Origin: JBGOUJ01 sp041477005
Lineage (GTDB): Bacteria; Acidobacteriota; Terriglobia; Bryobacterales; JACQDG01
NCBI GenBank assembly: GCA_041477005.1
Contig: JBGOUJ010000019.1
Coordinates: 1 to 29,708 of the forward strand
DNA length: 29,708 nt
Direction: 5' to 3'
Shown: one piece after another, positions 14,490-20,768 of the stretch
Numbering within the stretch: position 1 is the first letter of the stretch
Layout of the letters: the number at the start of each line of letters is the position of its first letter
Translations under genes and position numbers: made by a program
Notes under the pieces: model-generated
What the model saw: only the letters and a program-made list of their open reading frames with translations
The model's database searches: none
Told to the model about the DNA's origin: nothing

Positions 14490-15188
14490 TTATTCCACTA
14501 CTTCGAGGGTGCAGGGAACCATCTGTCGCCCCACCTCGGGGTCGCCTTCGGCCGCCGACTCGGCTTCGCCCTGTGGGATCAGCTTCGGGCCGCTCAACGC
14601 CAGCAGCCTCTGCTTCAACGCTTCCCGCCCCCTCAAAATCCGGGACTTCACCGTACCGAGGGAAACCTTCAAAACCTCCGCGATCTCTTCGTAAGTCAAG
14701 CCTTCGATGTCGCGCATCACCACCGCCACGCGAAAGCTTTCCTTTACCTGAGAGAGCGCCTTCTGCACCGCCCGCATTCTCTCCAGCCGCAGCACCCGCT
14801 CGTACTGGGTCTCCTGGGAATCCGCCAGAGCGTCGGCGAGCGCCGGGGAGCCTGTTTCCCTCTCGTCGAGCGAGAGCTCGTGGCGGCGATGGCGGGAAAA
14901 CCAGCGCCGGAGGTTGGAAGCCTCGTTCACCGCGATCCGGTAGATCCAGGTCTTCAGACTGCACTCGCCCCGGAAATCGCCGATCTTGCGGAAAACCTTT
15001 ACGAAGACCTCCTGGGTTACGTCCGGCGCGTCGGCCGGATCTTCCAGCAGCCGGAAGACAAAGTTGTAAATCGGCCGCTGATATACAGAAATCAAGGTTG
15101 CGAAGGCCTGGTCGGAGCCTGCCCGCAGCTCTTCAATCAGCTCCGCATCCTGGTCCGGGAGTGCCAAAGTGGCAACAATGTCCGCCAA
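14490..15188 (-). CDS. ECF RNA polymerase sigma factor (RpoE-like)
   Basis: A 232-residue group 4 sigma factor. Region 2 covers about residues 35-100 (YQRPIYNFVFRLLED, DVTQEVFVKVFRKI, TWIYRIAVNEASNLRRW). Region 4 covers about 135-190 (DIEGLTYEEIAEVLKVSLGT, then VKSRILRGREALKQRL, the -35-binding helix-turn-helix). The start is a TTG at 15188 preceded by GGAGAG at 6 bases. An acidic tail of about 30 residues follows region 4. The gene is co-transcribed with its anti-sigma partner and rsmA. Confidence 0.92.
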   Translation of the reverse strand: MADIVATLALPDQDAELIEELRAGSDQAFATLISVYQRPIYNFVFRLLEDPADAPDVTQEVFVKVFRKIGDFRGECSLKTWIYRIAVNEASNLRRWFSRHRRHELSLDERETGSPALADALADSQETQYERVLRLERMRAVQKALSQVKESFRVAVVMRDIEGLTYEEIAEVLKVSLGTVKSRILRGREALKQRLLALSGPKLIPQGEAESAAEGDPEVGRQMVPCTLEVVE

Positions 15189-15229
15189 TGCCGTCTCTCC
15201 GCGTGAGGGAGTATGATGCCTCTAGTTTC

Positions 15230-15258
15230 ACCATATCAGCCATCAGGAACGTTGGCAA
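15230..15258 (-). promoter_or_regulatory. Candidate promoter of the sigma-factor operon
   Basis: On the minus strand TTGCCA (15253-15258, 5/6) precedes TATGGT (15230-15235, 4/6) by 17 bases. This gives a leader of about 35 bases to the TTG start at 15188. Confidence 0.4.
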
Positions 15259-15280
15259 GGCTGCGGTCCGTCCCTGTGAG

Positions 15281-15306
15281 CAAAGACACCACAAAGACGA
15301 CGAAAG
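15281..15306. repeat. CAAAGACAC-type short repeat
   Basis: CAAAGACAC, CACAAAGAC and GACGAAAG follow each other in the gap between the divergent sigma-factor and kinase-like genes. It appears related in composition to the CAAAGACGC repeats at 9745 and 17594. Confidence 0.5.
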
Positions 15307-15378
15307 TTCCCGCCCTCGCGTCTGATAAATTGGAGGAGCCGGCCGGCAGCAGGCCAGATTCGCCGGTCCAGGAAGGAA

Positions 15379-16365
15379 GTGCTTTTGGGTTCAGCAACAT
15401 ACCGGCAGCCGCCGGCGCCCGACCCGTTGGGCCATACCGAGCCGCTGCCGCTCGAAAAGCGGTTTTTCCCGCTGGGGTTTCCCCTCGACCTGCGCACGAA
15501 TTCGAGTGACGTGCTGATGGCGGGCGGCGAGGGGTGGGGCGAATTTTTCGAAGCTTTTGACGCGCCGCCGATTGAGTTGCGGGTGATCGTGAGCGGCGAT
15601 CCCGCCGAACCCACGCGGCACTCGCCCGCCGGCCCCACCTTTCGGGCGCAGGGGCACTTGCTGGCCCTCGTCGAGGGACCCGACAACTTCACCATTTGCG
15701 ACCTGGACCGGGGCTTGGGCTTCGGGTATCTGACGCCGGGAGTGGCGCGGAATCATCTTTTTGCCGGCTTTCACTTCCTGGATTGCATGGCGTACACCTG
15801 CCTGTGCCAGCGTTATCTCGCTCCGATACACGCGGCCTGCGTGGCGCGCGAGGGCGAAGGCATTTTGCTGGTCGGCGGGCCGGGGGCGGGCAAGAGCTCC
15901 CTGGCCTGGGCCTGCGCCCGGGCCGGCCTCACCTTTGTCTCCGACGATGCGACGTGGCTGTTGCGATCCGAGCCGCGGCTGATCGGCAAGAGCCAGCGGA
16001 TGCGCTTTCGGCCGGAGGCGGTCGCTTTGATTCCCGATCTCGTCCGGCTGCCTCACGTCCAGACCGTAATCGGGAAAAATTCGTTCGAGATCCGCACGGC
16101 GGACGTGCCCGGCCTCGTGAGCGCCAATTGCTGCCGGCCGGGGAAGGTGGTGTTCCTCGACCGGCAGCCGGACGGACCGGCCGAGTTTCGCCCCGTGGGT
16201 GCCGCGGAAGCGCAGCAGCGGATGGCCGAGGCTAGCATGATCTACGAGCCTCGCGTGTGGCGGGAGCATGAAGCGTCGCGGCAGCAACTGACCGGCTGCG
16301 GCGCGCTCGAGCTGCGCTACAGCAAGTTGGAAGACGCCGCCGGGCGTATTCTGGAGTTGAAGTGA
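15379..16365 (+). CDS. HPr kinase-like (HprK-related) P-loop protein
   Basis: A 328-residue protein with an HPr kinase C-terminal-like fold and no HPr kinase N-terminal domain. The Walker A loop is GGPGAGKS (166-173), preceded by IHAACVAREGEGILLVG. The following SDDATWLLR (D189, D190) corresponds to the HprK catalytic region. The N-terminal 130 residues are unassigned. HprK-related kinases phosphorylate small-molecule, peptide or glycan substrates in specialised loci, including lasso peptide clusters. Start: GTG 15379, but TTG 15385 is better spaced from AGGAAGG (15370-15376). It is coupled to the nucleotidyltransferase gene by a GTGA overlap. No HPr or PTS gene is nearby, so a carbon-catabolite role is unlikely. 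Confidence 0.8.
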   Translation: MLLGSATYRQPPAPDPLGHTEPLPLEKRFFPLGFPLDLRTNSSDVLMAGGEGWGEFFEAFDAPPIELRVIVSGDPAEPTRHSPAGPTFRAQGHLLALVEGPDNFTICDLDRGLGFGYLTPGVARNHLFAGFHFLDCMAYTCLCQRYLAPIHAACVAREGEGILLVGGPGAGKSSLAWACARAGLTFVSDDATWLLRSEPRLIGKSQRMRFRPEAVALIPDLVRLPHVQTVIGKNSFEIRTADVPGLVSANCCRPGKVVFLDRQPDGPAEFRPVGAAEAQQRMAEASMIYEPRVWREHEASRQQLTGCGALELRYSKLEDAAGRILELK

Positions 16366-17594
16366 GTCCGCGGTTGCCGGAACCGATTTCGAGTGTACTG
16401 GCCGCATTGTGGGTTGGGCCGAAGCCGGCCCAGAAGGCAGCCCGGCTGTGCTTCTCCGGGGCGCAGTGGGACGAGGCGCTGGATTTTACCGACCGGACCC
16501 AGTTGACCCTGGTGCTGCGGGATGGGCTGGCCGAAAGCGGCGCCTGGGAGCAGGTTCCCGAGCCGGTTCGGCAAAGGCTCGACCGGAACCTGGCGGATAA
16601 CACGGAGCGGCTGCGGCGGACCCGCGCTGCGATGGAGAGCATCAGCGGCCGCCTCGCCCGCGCCGGCATCGATTTTGTCGAGCTGAAGGGCCTCTCGCAT
16701 TCGCCGGACTTCGTGGCCGATCCACGGCTGCGGGTGCAATACGATCTGGACTTCTACTGCCCGCCGGCGGATGTCCATCGCGCGCGGGGCATCCTGCTCG
16801 AGCTCGGCTACGAGCCGATCGCCGGGGTCGACGACTTCCCCACCGACCATCTGCCCACTATGATTCGCAAGACCGGATGGCAATTCCGTGGCAATTACTT
16901 CGACCCCGAGCTGCCGCCCATGGTCGATCTGCACTTCCGTCTCTGGGACGCCGCGACGGAGCGAATGGAGGCGCCGGGCGTGGAGGCCTTCTGGGAACGC
17001 CGCGCCGGCCGCGTGCTGGACCTCGCCGACCGGCTGGGGTACGCCGCGCTGCACGCCTTGCGGCACCTGCTGCGGGGCAGCCTGCGCCTGGCGCACATCC
17101 AGGAGATCGCCCGGTTCCTCGAAAACCACAAACAGGACGCGGCCTTTTGGGCGCGCTGGCGGCAGCTCCATCCGAGCCGGCTGCGCGCGCTCCAGTCGAT
17201 CGCGTTCCGCCTGGCGGAATGCTACTTCGGCGCGCCGCGGGTCGAAGCCGATCTGCCGGCGGGCCTCGAAAGCTGGATCGAGCGGTACGCCTGGTCGCCG
17301 GTGGAGGCGCTCTTCCGGCCGAATAAGAATGAGCTCTATCTACACCTGACCTTGCTCGATTCCTGGTCCGACCGGTGGCGGGTGGCGCGGCGGAGGCTGC
17401 TCCCGTTGGGCCTGCCGGGGCCGGTCGAAGCGGTTCACGTACCCGAGGACCAACTGACCGCGGCGCTGCGGCTTCGCAAGTGGACCCGGCAAAGCGCGTT
17501 CGCGGCCTCGCGGTTATTGCATCACGCGCGAGCGCTCCCTCCGACGCTATGGGGGCTGTCCACTTGGGGCCGGTCCACTTGGCGGCGGCAATGA
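16362..17594 (+). CDS. Nucleotidyltransferase family protein (NTP_transf_5, PF14907-like)
   Basis: A 410-residue soluble protein. Residues about 85-260 carry the NTP_transf_5 pattern: VELKGLSHS (K109), then RVQYDLDFYCPPADV with the metal-binding D128 and D130, and a helical region ending in DLHFRLWD. The family is widely paired with HprK-like kinases in polysaccharide, exosortase and ribosomal-peptide loci. In the lasso peptide pseudomycoidin locus, from memory, such a pair modifies the same substrate in sequence. The GTG start overlaps the kinase stop by 4 bases. The stop codon lies at the edge of a CAAAGACGC repeat. The substrate is unknown; linkage to the radical SAM operon 1.7 kb downstream is possible. 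Confidence 0.82.
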   Translation: MSPRLPEPISSVLAALWVGPKPAQKAARLCFSGAQWDEALDFTDRTQLTLVLRDGLAESGAWEQVPEPVRQRLDRNLADNTERLRRTRAAMESISGRLARAGIDFVELKGLSHSPDFVADPRLRVQYDLDFYCPPADVHRARGILLELGYEPIAGVDDFPTDHLPTMIRKTGWQFRGNYFDPELPPMVDLHFRLWDAATERMEAPGVEAFWERRAGRVLDLADRLGYAALHALRHLLRGSLRLAHIQEIARFLENHKQDAAFWARWRQLHPSRLRALQSIAFRLAECYFGAPRVEADLPAGLESWIERYAWSPVEALFRPNKNELYLHLTLLDSWSDRWRVARRRLLPLGLPGPVEAVHVPEDQLTAALRLRKWTRQSAFAASRLLHHARALPPTLWGLSTWGRSTWRRQ

Positions 17595-17627
17595 TTTCGT
17601 ACAAAGACGCAAAGAATGCAAAGGGAC
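17594..17627. repeat. CAAAGACGCAAAG repeat, second copy
   Basis: By eye it matches 9745-9778 at most positions, sharing ATTTCG, the 13-base core CAAAGACGCAAAG and a final GCAAAG. It begins on the last base of the nucleotidyltransferase stop codon and abuts the inverted repeat bounding the toxin-antitoxin island. Confidence 0.7.
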
Positions 17628-17643
17628 GGTAGTGGTCTAGTTT
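17627..17643 (+). repeat. Left inverted repeat of the toxin-antitoxin island
   Basis: CGGTAGTGGTCTAGTTT; the reverse complement of 19180-19196 with one mismatch (16 of 17). Confidence 0.6.
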
Positions 17644-17786
17644 GGCAGTAGCGTGAGTGGTTTTGGTGTCCCGATCCGCGCCGTAGATCTTCACTAATTT
17701 AGCATCGCGTAATCAGCGCTCTCGACAGCTTCCAGGTAGACCCAGTGTCAGCGATTGCCTGTAAAAGCTGTAAGTCGGAAGGGAGA

Positions 17787-18296
17787 CTAGGCGTACTCTA
17801 CGGATAGAGTTTCCATATTCACATTCACGGGACCCTTGTGCTGCTTATCCTCGATGTCGCGGAATGACCATACCGCTTCTTCCAATCTTTCTTTCAGTCC
17901 TTTCCCTAGCGCCAGAGCGACCATCCGAATCAGCCGGTCGCTCTGTTCCCCGATTCGATCGTCGTTGTTTTCCCATTTGGACAGTGTGGTCTTGTCCACA
18001 TTGAGCAAGCGCGCGAACTCCACGCCGGTCAACTTCAGGTACTTTCGTAGAAACCGAACATCTTGCCCGCTCAGGCGATACGGCTGGCTCGCTACAGCCC
18101 TCGCCAGCACCCGCATGAGCTCGTTGACGTTCGGGATGATCGGGTCGATGTTTCTGCAGCGTCGGCATCGAATCAGATCGATGTCGAGCAAGACAACGTT
18201 CTTCAGGCCGCTCTCTTTGAACCGATAGGCGCCCTGGACTACTTGAGCCCTGGCGCCGCAATTGCTACAAACAGCGGCTTCGGTGCGTTTGGTCAT
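17787..18296 (-). CDS. MqsA-like antitoxin (YgiT-type zinc finger plus XRE helix-turn-helix)
   Basis: A 169-residue protein. The N-terminal zinc-binding part has C10-x2-C13 and C44-x2-C47. An XRE/Cro helix-turn-helix follows at about residues 76-115 (LSGQDVRFLRKYLKLTGVEF, then LLNVDKTTLSKWENNDDRIG). In MqsA the zinc domain neutralises the toxin and the helix-turn-helix binds the operon promoter. It is the second gene of the pair, overlapping the toxin stop by 4 bases (ATGA), the same toxin-first order as mqsRA. Local G+C is lower than in the flanking operons. The C-terminal 50 residues are longer than in Escherichia coli MqsA. Confidence 0.85.
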   Translation of the reverse strand: MTKRTEAAVCSNCGARAQVVQGAYRFKESGLKNVVLLDIDLIRCRRCRNIDPIIPNVNELMRVLARAVASQPYRLSGQDVRFLRKYLKLTGVEFARLLNVDKTTLSKWENNDDRIGEQSDRLIRMVALALGKGLKERLEEAVWSFRDIEDKQHKGPVNVNMETLSVEYA

Positions 18297-18619
18297 GTCG
18301 CCCTCCTCCTCGATTCAACAGAGAAAACAGTTATCAAGAAAGCTCTCTCGATGGTCTTGAAACTAAACACAATTGCCAACCATTTGCCTCCTGGCTCGTG
18401 GCCCTCCACTCGGTACTTTGATTCCCCCGTTTTGATGTCTTCCTCGGCAGGCTCGTAGATTTGGCCGCATTGCAGCACAACCCACGCATCCTCAAAGGTT
18501 AAGCCCTCTTTGCGCAGTTCGTCTCTGAAGTGGCGTCCCGGTACGATCTCGCCCTCATCCAGGCAGTAATGGAGTAGATCGACAGCTTCTTGCAGCGTCG
18601 CCAGTCGAACCTTACCCAT
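18293..18619 (-). CDS. DUF4258-type toxin (MqsR/RelE-like fold)
   Basis: A 108-residue protein resembling DUF4258 toxins: HFRDELRKEGLTFEDAWVVLQ, then GQIYEP, SKYRVEGHEPGGKWLAIVFS and the C-terminal strand AFLITVFSV. Members often pair with YgiT/MqsA-type antitoxins and are thought to be RNases of the RelE-like fold, but catalysis is not shown for this protein. The ATG at 18619 is embedded in a 21-base palindrome. The TTGACA/TATATT promoter places the transcript start at or next to the ATG, so the message may be leaderless. The antitoxin follows with a 4-base overlap. Confidence 0.75.
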   Translation of the reverse strand: MGKVRLATLQEAVDLLHYCLDEGEIVPGRHFRDELRKEGLTFEDAWVVLQCGQIYEPAEEDIKTGESKYRVEGHEPGGKWLAIVFSFKTIERAFLITVFSVESRRRAT

Positions 18620-18653
18620 GTTGGTAATATACCAACATAACATGCCGTGTCAA
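18618..18653 (-). promoter_or_regulatory. Toxin-antitoxin promoter with palindromic operator 1
   Basis: On the minus strand TTGACA (18648-18653, perfect) stands 16 bases before TATATT (18626-18631, 5/6). The -10 element lies within a perfect 21-base palindrome at 18618-18638, with 9-base arms (ATGTTGGTA/TACCAACAT) and an ATA centre. The antitoxin is the likely ligand. Confidence 0.75.
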
Positions 18654-18659
18654 TAGCCA

Positions 18660-18678
18660 AGTTGGTATATTACCAACT
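18660..18678. promoter_or_regulatory. Palindromic operator 2
   Basis: AGTTGGTATATTACCAACT, a perfect 19-base palindrome with 8-base arms and a TAT centre. Its 17-base core is the exact reverse complement of the core of operator 1. The centres (18628 and 18669) are 41 bases apart, about four helical turns. It lies upstream of the -35 element. Confidence 0.75.
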
Positions 18679-18698
18679 CCGCCCAGTTGGATGCTTCT

Positions 18699-18953
18699 CT
18701 AAGGCTTCTGGTTGCGCCATCTGGCCCTCGCGGCTCTTTTGGCGATCTCGGAGCGTCTTTTAGCTGACAGTTTCTTAGCCCGCGCCTTGCCGCCCTTGGC
18801 GGCCCCCAGTTTGCCGAGCGCCACGGCAGCCGCGTTCCTGGTGTCGGGCGGCTCCGGCGGACGCTCGATCTGCCCAGTCGCTTCCTGAACGATCTGCCAC
18901 GCCAGTTGGTTCGTGTCCCTGGGGCGCGTTGGCCTGCTTGCTCGGGAAGGCAT
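18699..18953 (-). CDS. Small basic KGG-motif protein (histone H1-like hypothetical family)
   Basis: An 84-residue basic protein. PRDTNQLAWQIVQEATGQ at the N-terminus, AAVALGKLGAAKGGKARAKK in the middle and LSAKRRSEIAKRAARARW at the C-terminus match a common family of small bacterial proteins often auto-named histone H1-like or KGG-containing. They occur next to toxin-antitoxin genes and mobile DNA. The basic helical C-terminus may bind nucleic acid; function is not established. Start: ATG 18953, giving the family N-terminus; no ribosome binding site is visible, and only 14 bases separate it from the divergent gene. Confidence 0.72.
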   Translation of the reverse strand: MPSRASRPTRPRDTNQLAWQIVQEATGQIERPPEPPDTRNAAAVALGKLGAAKGGKARAKKLSAKRRSEIAKRAARARWRNQKP

Positions 18954-18967
18954 GGTATGATTATGGC

Positions 18968-19180
18968 ATGAAACCGACCAGCGTGGGGGCATGCTGGGTC
19001 TACGAAAATCGCCCGAACAATAAAGCAATCGGCCATACTCAGGCTTGCTCCTTTTTTAAGCTTCATGGCGGGAAGGCCCCACGCACGGGCCTCTGGCACG
19101 GCCCTTTCGATTCGCGTGCACAGGCCCAGACTGCTGGCTTGGCAACCGGGCGGCCCTTCCGCTGGTGCGCCTTTTGCTGA
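18968..19180 (+). CDS. Small cysteine-ended protein of unknown function
   Basis: A 70-residue protein. The layout WVYENRPNNKAIGHTQACSF, then GLWHGPFDSRAQAQTAGLAT and a final RWCAFC recalls a recurring family of small hypothetical proteins of form 'H..C.fc...W.GPF.s...A......C..C'. C23 and the terminal C-x2-C pair could bind zinc. Such genes often lie in accessory DNA. The ATG at 18968 is divergent from the KGG gene across 14 bases. Its stop codon touches the right inverted repeat of the island. Confidence 0.6.
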   Translation: MKPTSVGACWVYENRPNNKAIGHTQACSFFKLHGGKAPRTGLWHGPFDSRAQAQTAGLATGRPFRWCAFC

Positions 19181-19196
19181 AACTAGACCGCTACCG
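19180..19196 (-). repeat. Right inverted repeat of the toxin-antitoxin island
   Basis: AAACTAGACCGCTACCG; on the minus strand it reads as the left copy at 17627-17643 with one mismatch. It begins on the last base of the small protein's stop codon. Confidence 0.6.
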
Positions 19197-19264
19197 AAGA
19201 TTTACAAATCGTCAGCGGGGTCCGGGTTTAAGATGAAATGACAGCCCACGAGGCAGTTTCTTAG

Positions 19265-20767
19265 ATGCCATCAAAGAAAATCATCTTCTTCTTTCCCGCT
19301 TTCTCCAGCCAGGAAGCGACCGCCCCGCTGGGCATCCTGGCCGTGGCGACGCCGCTGCTGCGCGCCGGCTATCAGGTAAAGATCATCGACTCCACGATCA
19401 CCCCGAACTTTCAGAAGCGCGTGCTCGAGGAGCTCGCCGACGCCCTTTGCCTGGCGGTGTCGCTGGTCACCGGACCGATGATCCGCGAAACGGTCGCGAT
19501 CGGCCGGGCGGCCAAGGCGCTCTGCCCGGATCTGCCCATCGTCATCGGCGGCTGGCATCCGTCGCTGCTGCCGGATCAGACCCTGGCAGCCGACTTTGTG
19601 GACGTGGTGGTGAAGGGCCAGGGCGAAGAAGCCCTGCTGGAAGTGGTGCGGCGGCTCGAAGACGGCGCGTCGCTCGCGGGGATCGATGGCGTTGGCTACA
19701 AGCAGGACGGCAAGCTGGTGTTCAATCGCCCGCGGGCGCTGAAACCCATCCGGGACCTGCCGCCCAAGGCCTATCATCTGGCCGACTTCGACGCTTACGA
19801 GCGAATCTGCGGGCGGCGCTGGGCGATGTACATTTCGAGCCTCGCCTGCCCGTTCAATTGCTCCTACTGCACCAACCAGGGCGTCTATGGCCGCCAATGG
19901 AACGCGCTGGACGGCGAGCAAGCGGCCGAGGAGATGTCGGACCTGGTCCGGCGCTATCGGCTGAGCCTGCTCTGGGTGGTCGATGACAACTTCCTGGTCG
20001 ACCGGGAGCGCGCCATCGCCATCGCCGAGGGGTTGCTCCGGCGCGGGGTAAAATTCGATTGGAGCATTCAAGCCTCGACCAACCTGGTGACGCGGCTGAC
20101 GGTCGAGGAGCTGAAACTGCTGCGGCGCGCCGGCCTCTCGCAGGTTTCCCAGGGCGCCGATTCGGGCTCGCCCCGGATCCTGCACCTGATGAACAAGGAT
20201 TTCCAGAGCATCGAGACGGTCTATGAAGCGGCAGAGAGGCTGCACGCGGCGGGCATCCGGCCTTCCTTCAACATGATCTTCGCTTATCCGGGCGAAGGGG
20301 ACAAGGAGCGGCGCGAGAGCATCCGGCTGATTATGGACATCTGCCGGCGCTATCGCGGCGCCGAGTTCTGGACCAACATCTTCACGCCGTATCCGGGATC
20401 GCCGATCATGGATCGGGCGTTCGAGCTGGGCATCGAGACGCCGAAGTCGTTTGAAGGCTGGGCGGATTTCTTTCCACGCTACACGGTGCTCCCGTGGCTG
20501 AACGGGCGCAAGCACCAGCGGCTGCAGACCATGCGCGAGTACTTGCGGCTGGCCTTCAACCGCATCCCCATTGCCGCCGACCGCCGGCACCCGCTGGCCC
20601 GCGCCGTTCACGAATGTATCAGCATTCCGGCCCGCTGGCGCCTCGATCATGACGTTTACGGCCTTCCGGCCGAGATCTGGCTGAAGAACGCCGTCAACCG
20701 CGTCTTCCAGCCGCCGAAACCCAAGGTCGACGCCCAGCAACTCTCTGCGGAGCCGGCGACGTGTTGA
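19265..20767 (+). CDS. B12-binding-domain radical SAM protein 1
   Basis: A 500-residue enzyme, first in the nine-gene operon. Residues about 1-160 form a cobalamin-binding-like Rossmann domain (PLGILAVATPLLRAGYQVKI, GGWHPSLLPDQTL, VVKGQGEEALLE) without the DxHxxG cobalt-ligand motif. The radical SAM core follows, with C195-x3-C199-x2-C202 (ACPFNCSYC) for the [4Fe-4S] cluster and QGADSGSPRILHLMNKD for SAM. The C-terminal 120 residues are a mainly helical extension. The family methylates unactivated carbons or performs other radical chemistry; the substrate is unknown. The ATG at 19265 has GAGG 11 bases upstream. The next gene starts 2 bases after its stop. Confidence 0.9.
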   Translation: MPSKKIIFFFPAFSSQEATAPLGILAVATPLLRAGYQVKIIDSTITPNFQKRVLEELADALCLAVSLVTGPMIRETVAIGRAAKALCPDLPIVIGGWHPSLLPDQTLAADFVDVVVKGQGEEALLEVVRRLEDGASLAGIDGVGYKQDGKLVFNRPRALKPIRDLPPKAYHLADFDAYERICGRRWAMYISSLACPFNCSYCTNQGVYGRQWNALDGEQAAEEMSDLVRRYRLSLLWVVDDNFLVDRERAIAIAEGLLRRGVKFDWSIQASTNLVTRLTVEELKLLRRAGLSQVSQGADSGSPRILHLMNKDFQSIETVYEAAERLHAAGIRPSFNMIFAYPGEGDKERRESIRLIMDICRRYRGAEFWTNIFTPYPGSPIMDRAFELGIETPKSFEGWADFFPRYTVLPWLNGRKHQRLQTMREYLRLAFNRIPIAADRRHPLARAVHECISIPARWRLDHDVYGLPAEIWLKNAVNRVFQPPKPKVDAQQLSAEPATC

Positions 20768-20768
20768 A

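Noticed and set aside
15379..17594. HprK/nucleotidyltransferase pair as evidence for a lasso peptide cluster
   Set aside because: No precursor peptide, PqqD-like recognition protein, leader peptidase or asparagine-synthetase-like cyclase is visible in the window.
18650..19099. Alternative 149-codon minus-strand frame over the KGG gene
   Set aside because: The KGG-family pattern is in the other frame (18699-18953); this frame crosses operator 2 and has no family signature.
19200..19234. Promoter for the radical SAM operon (TTTACA with TAAGAT)
   Set aside because: The spacing of 22 bases is too long for a normal sigma-70 promoter; no better candidate was found.
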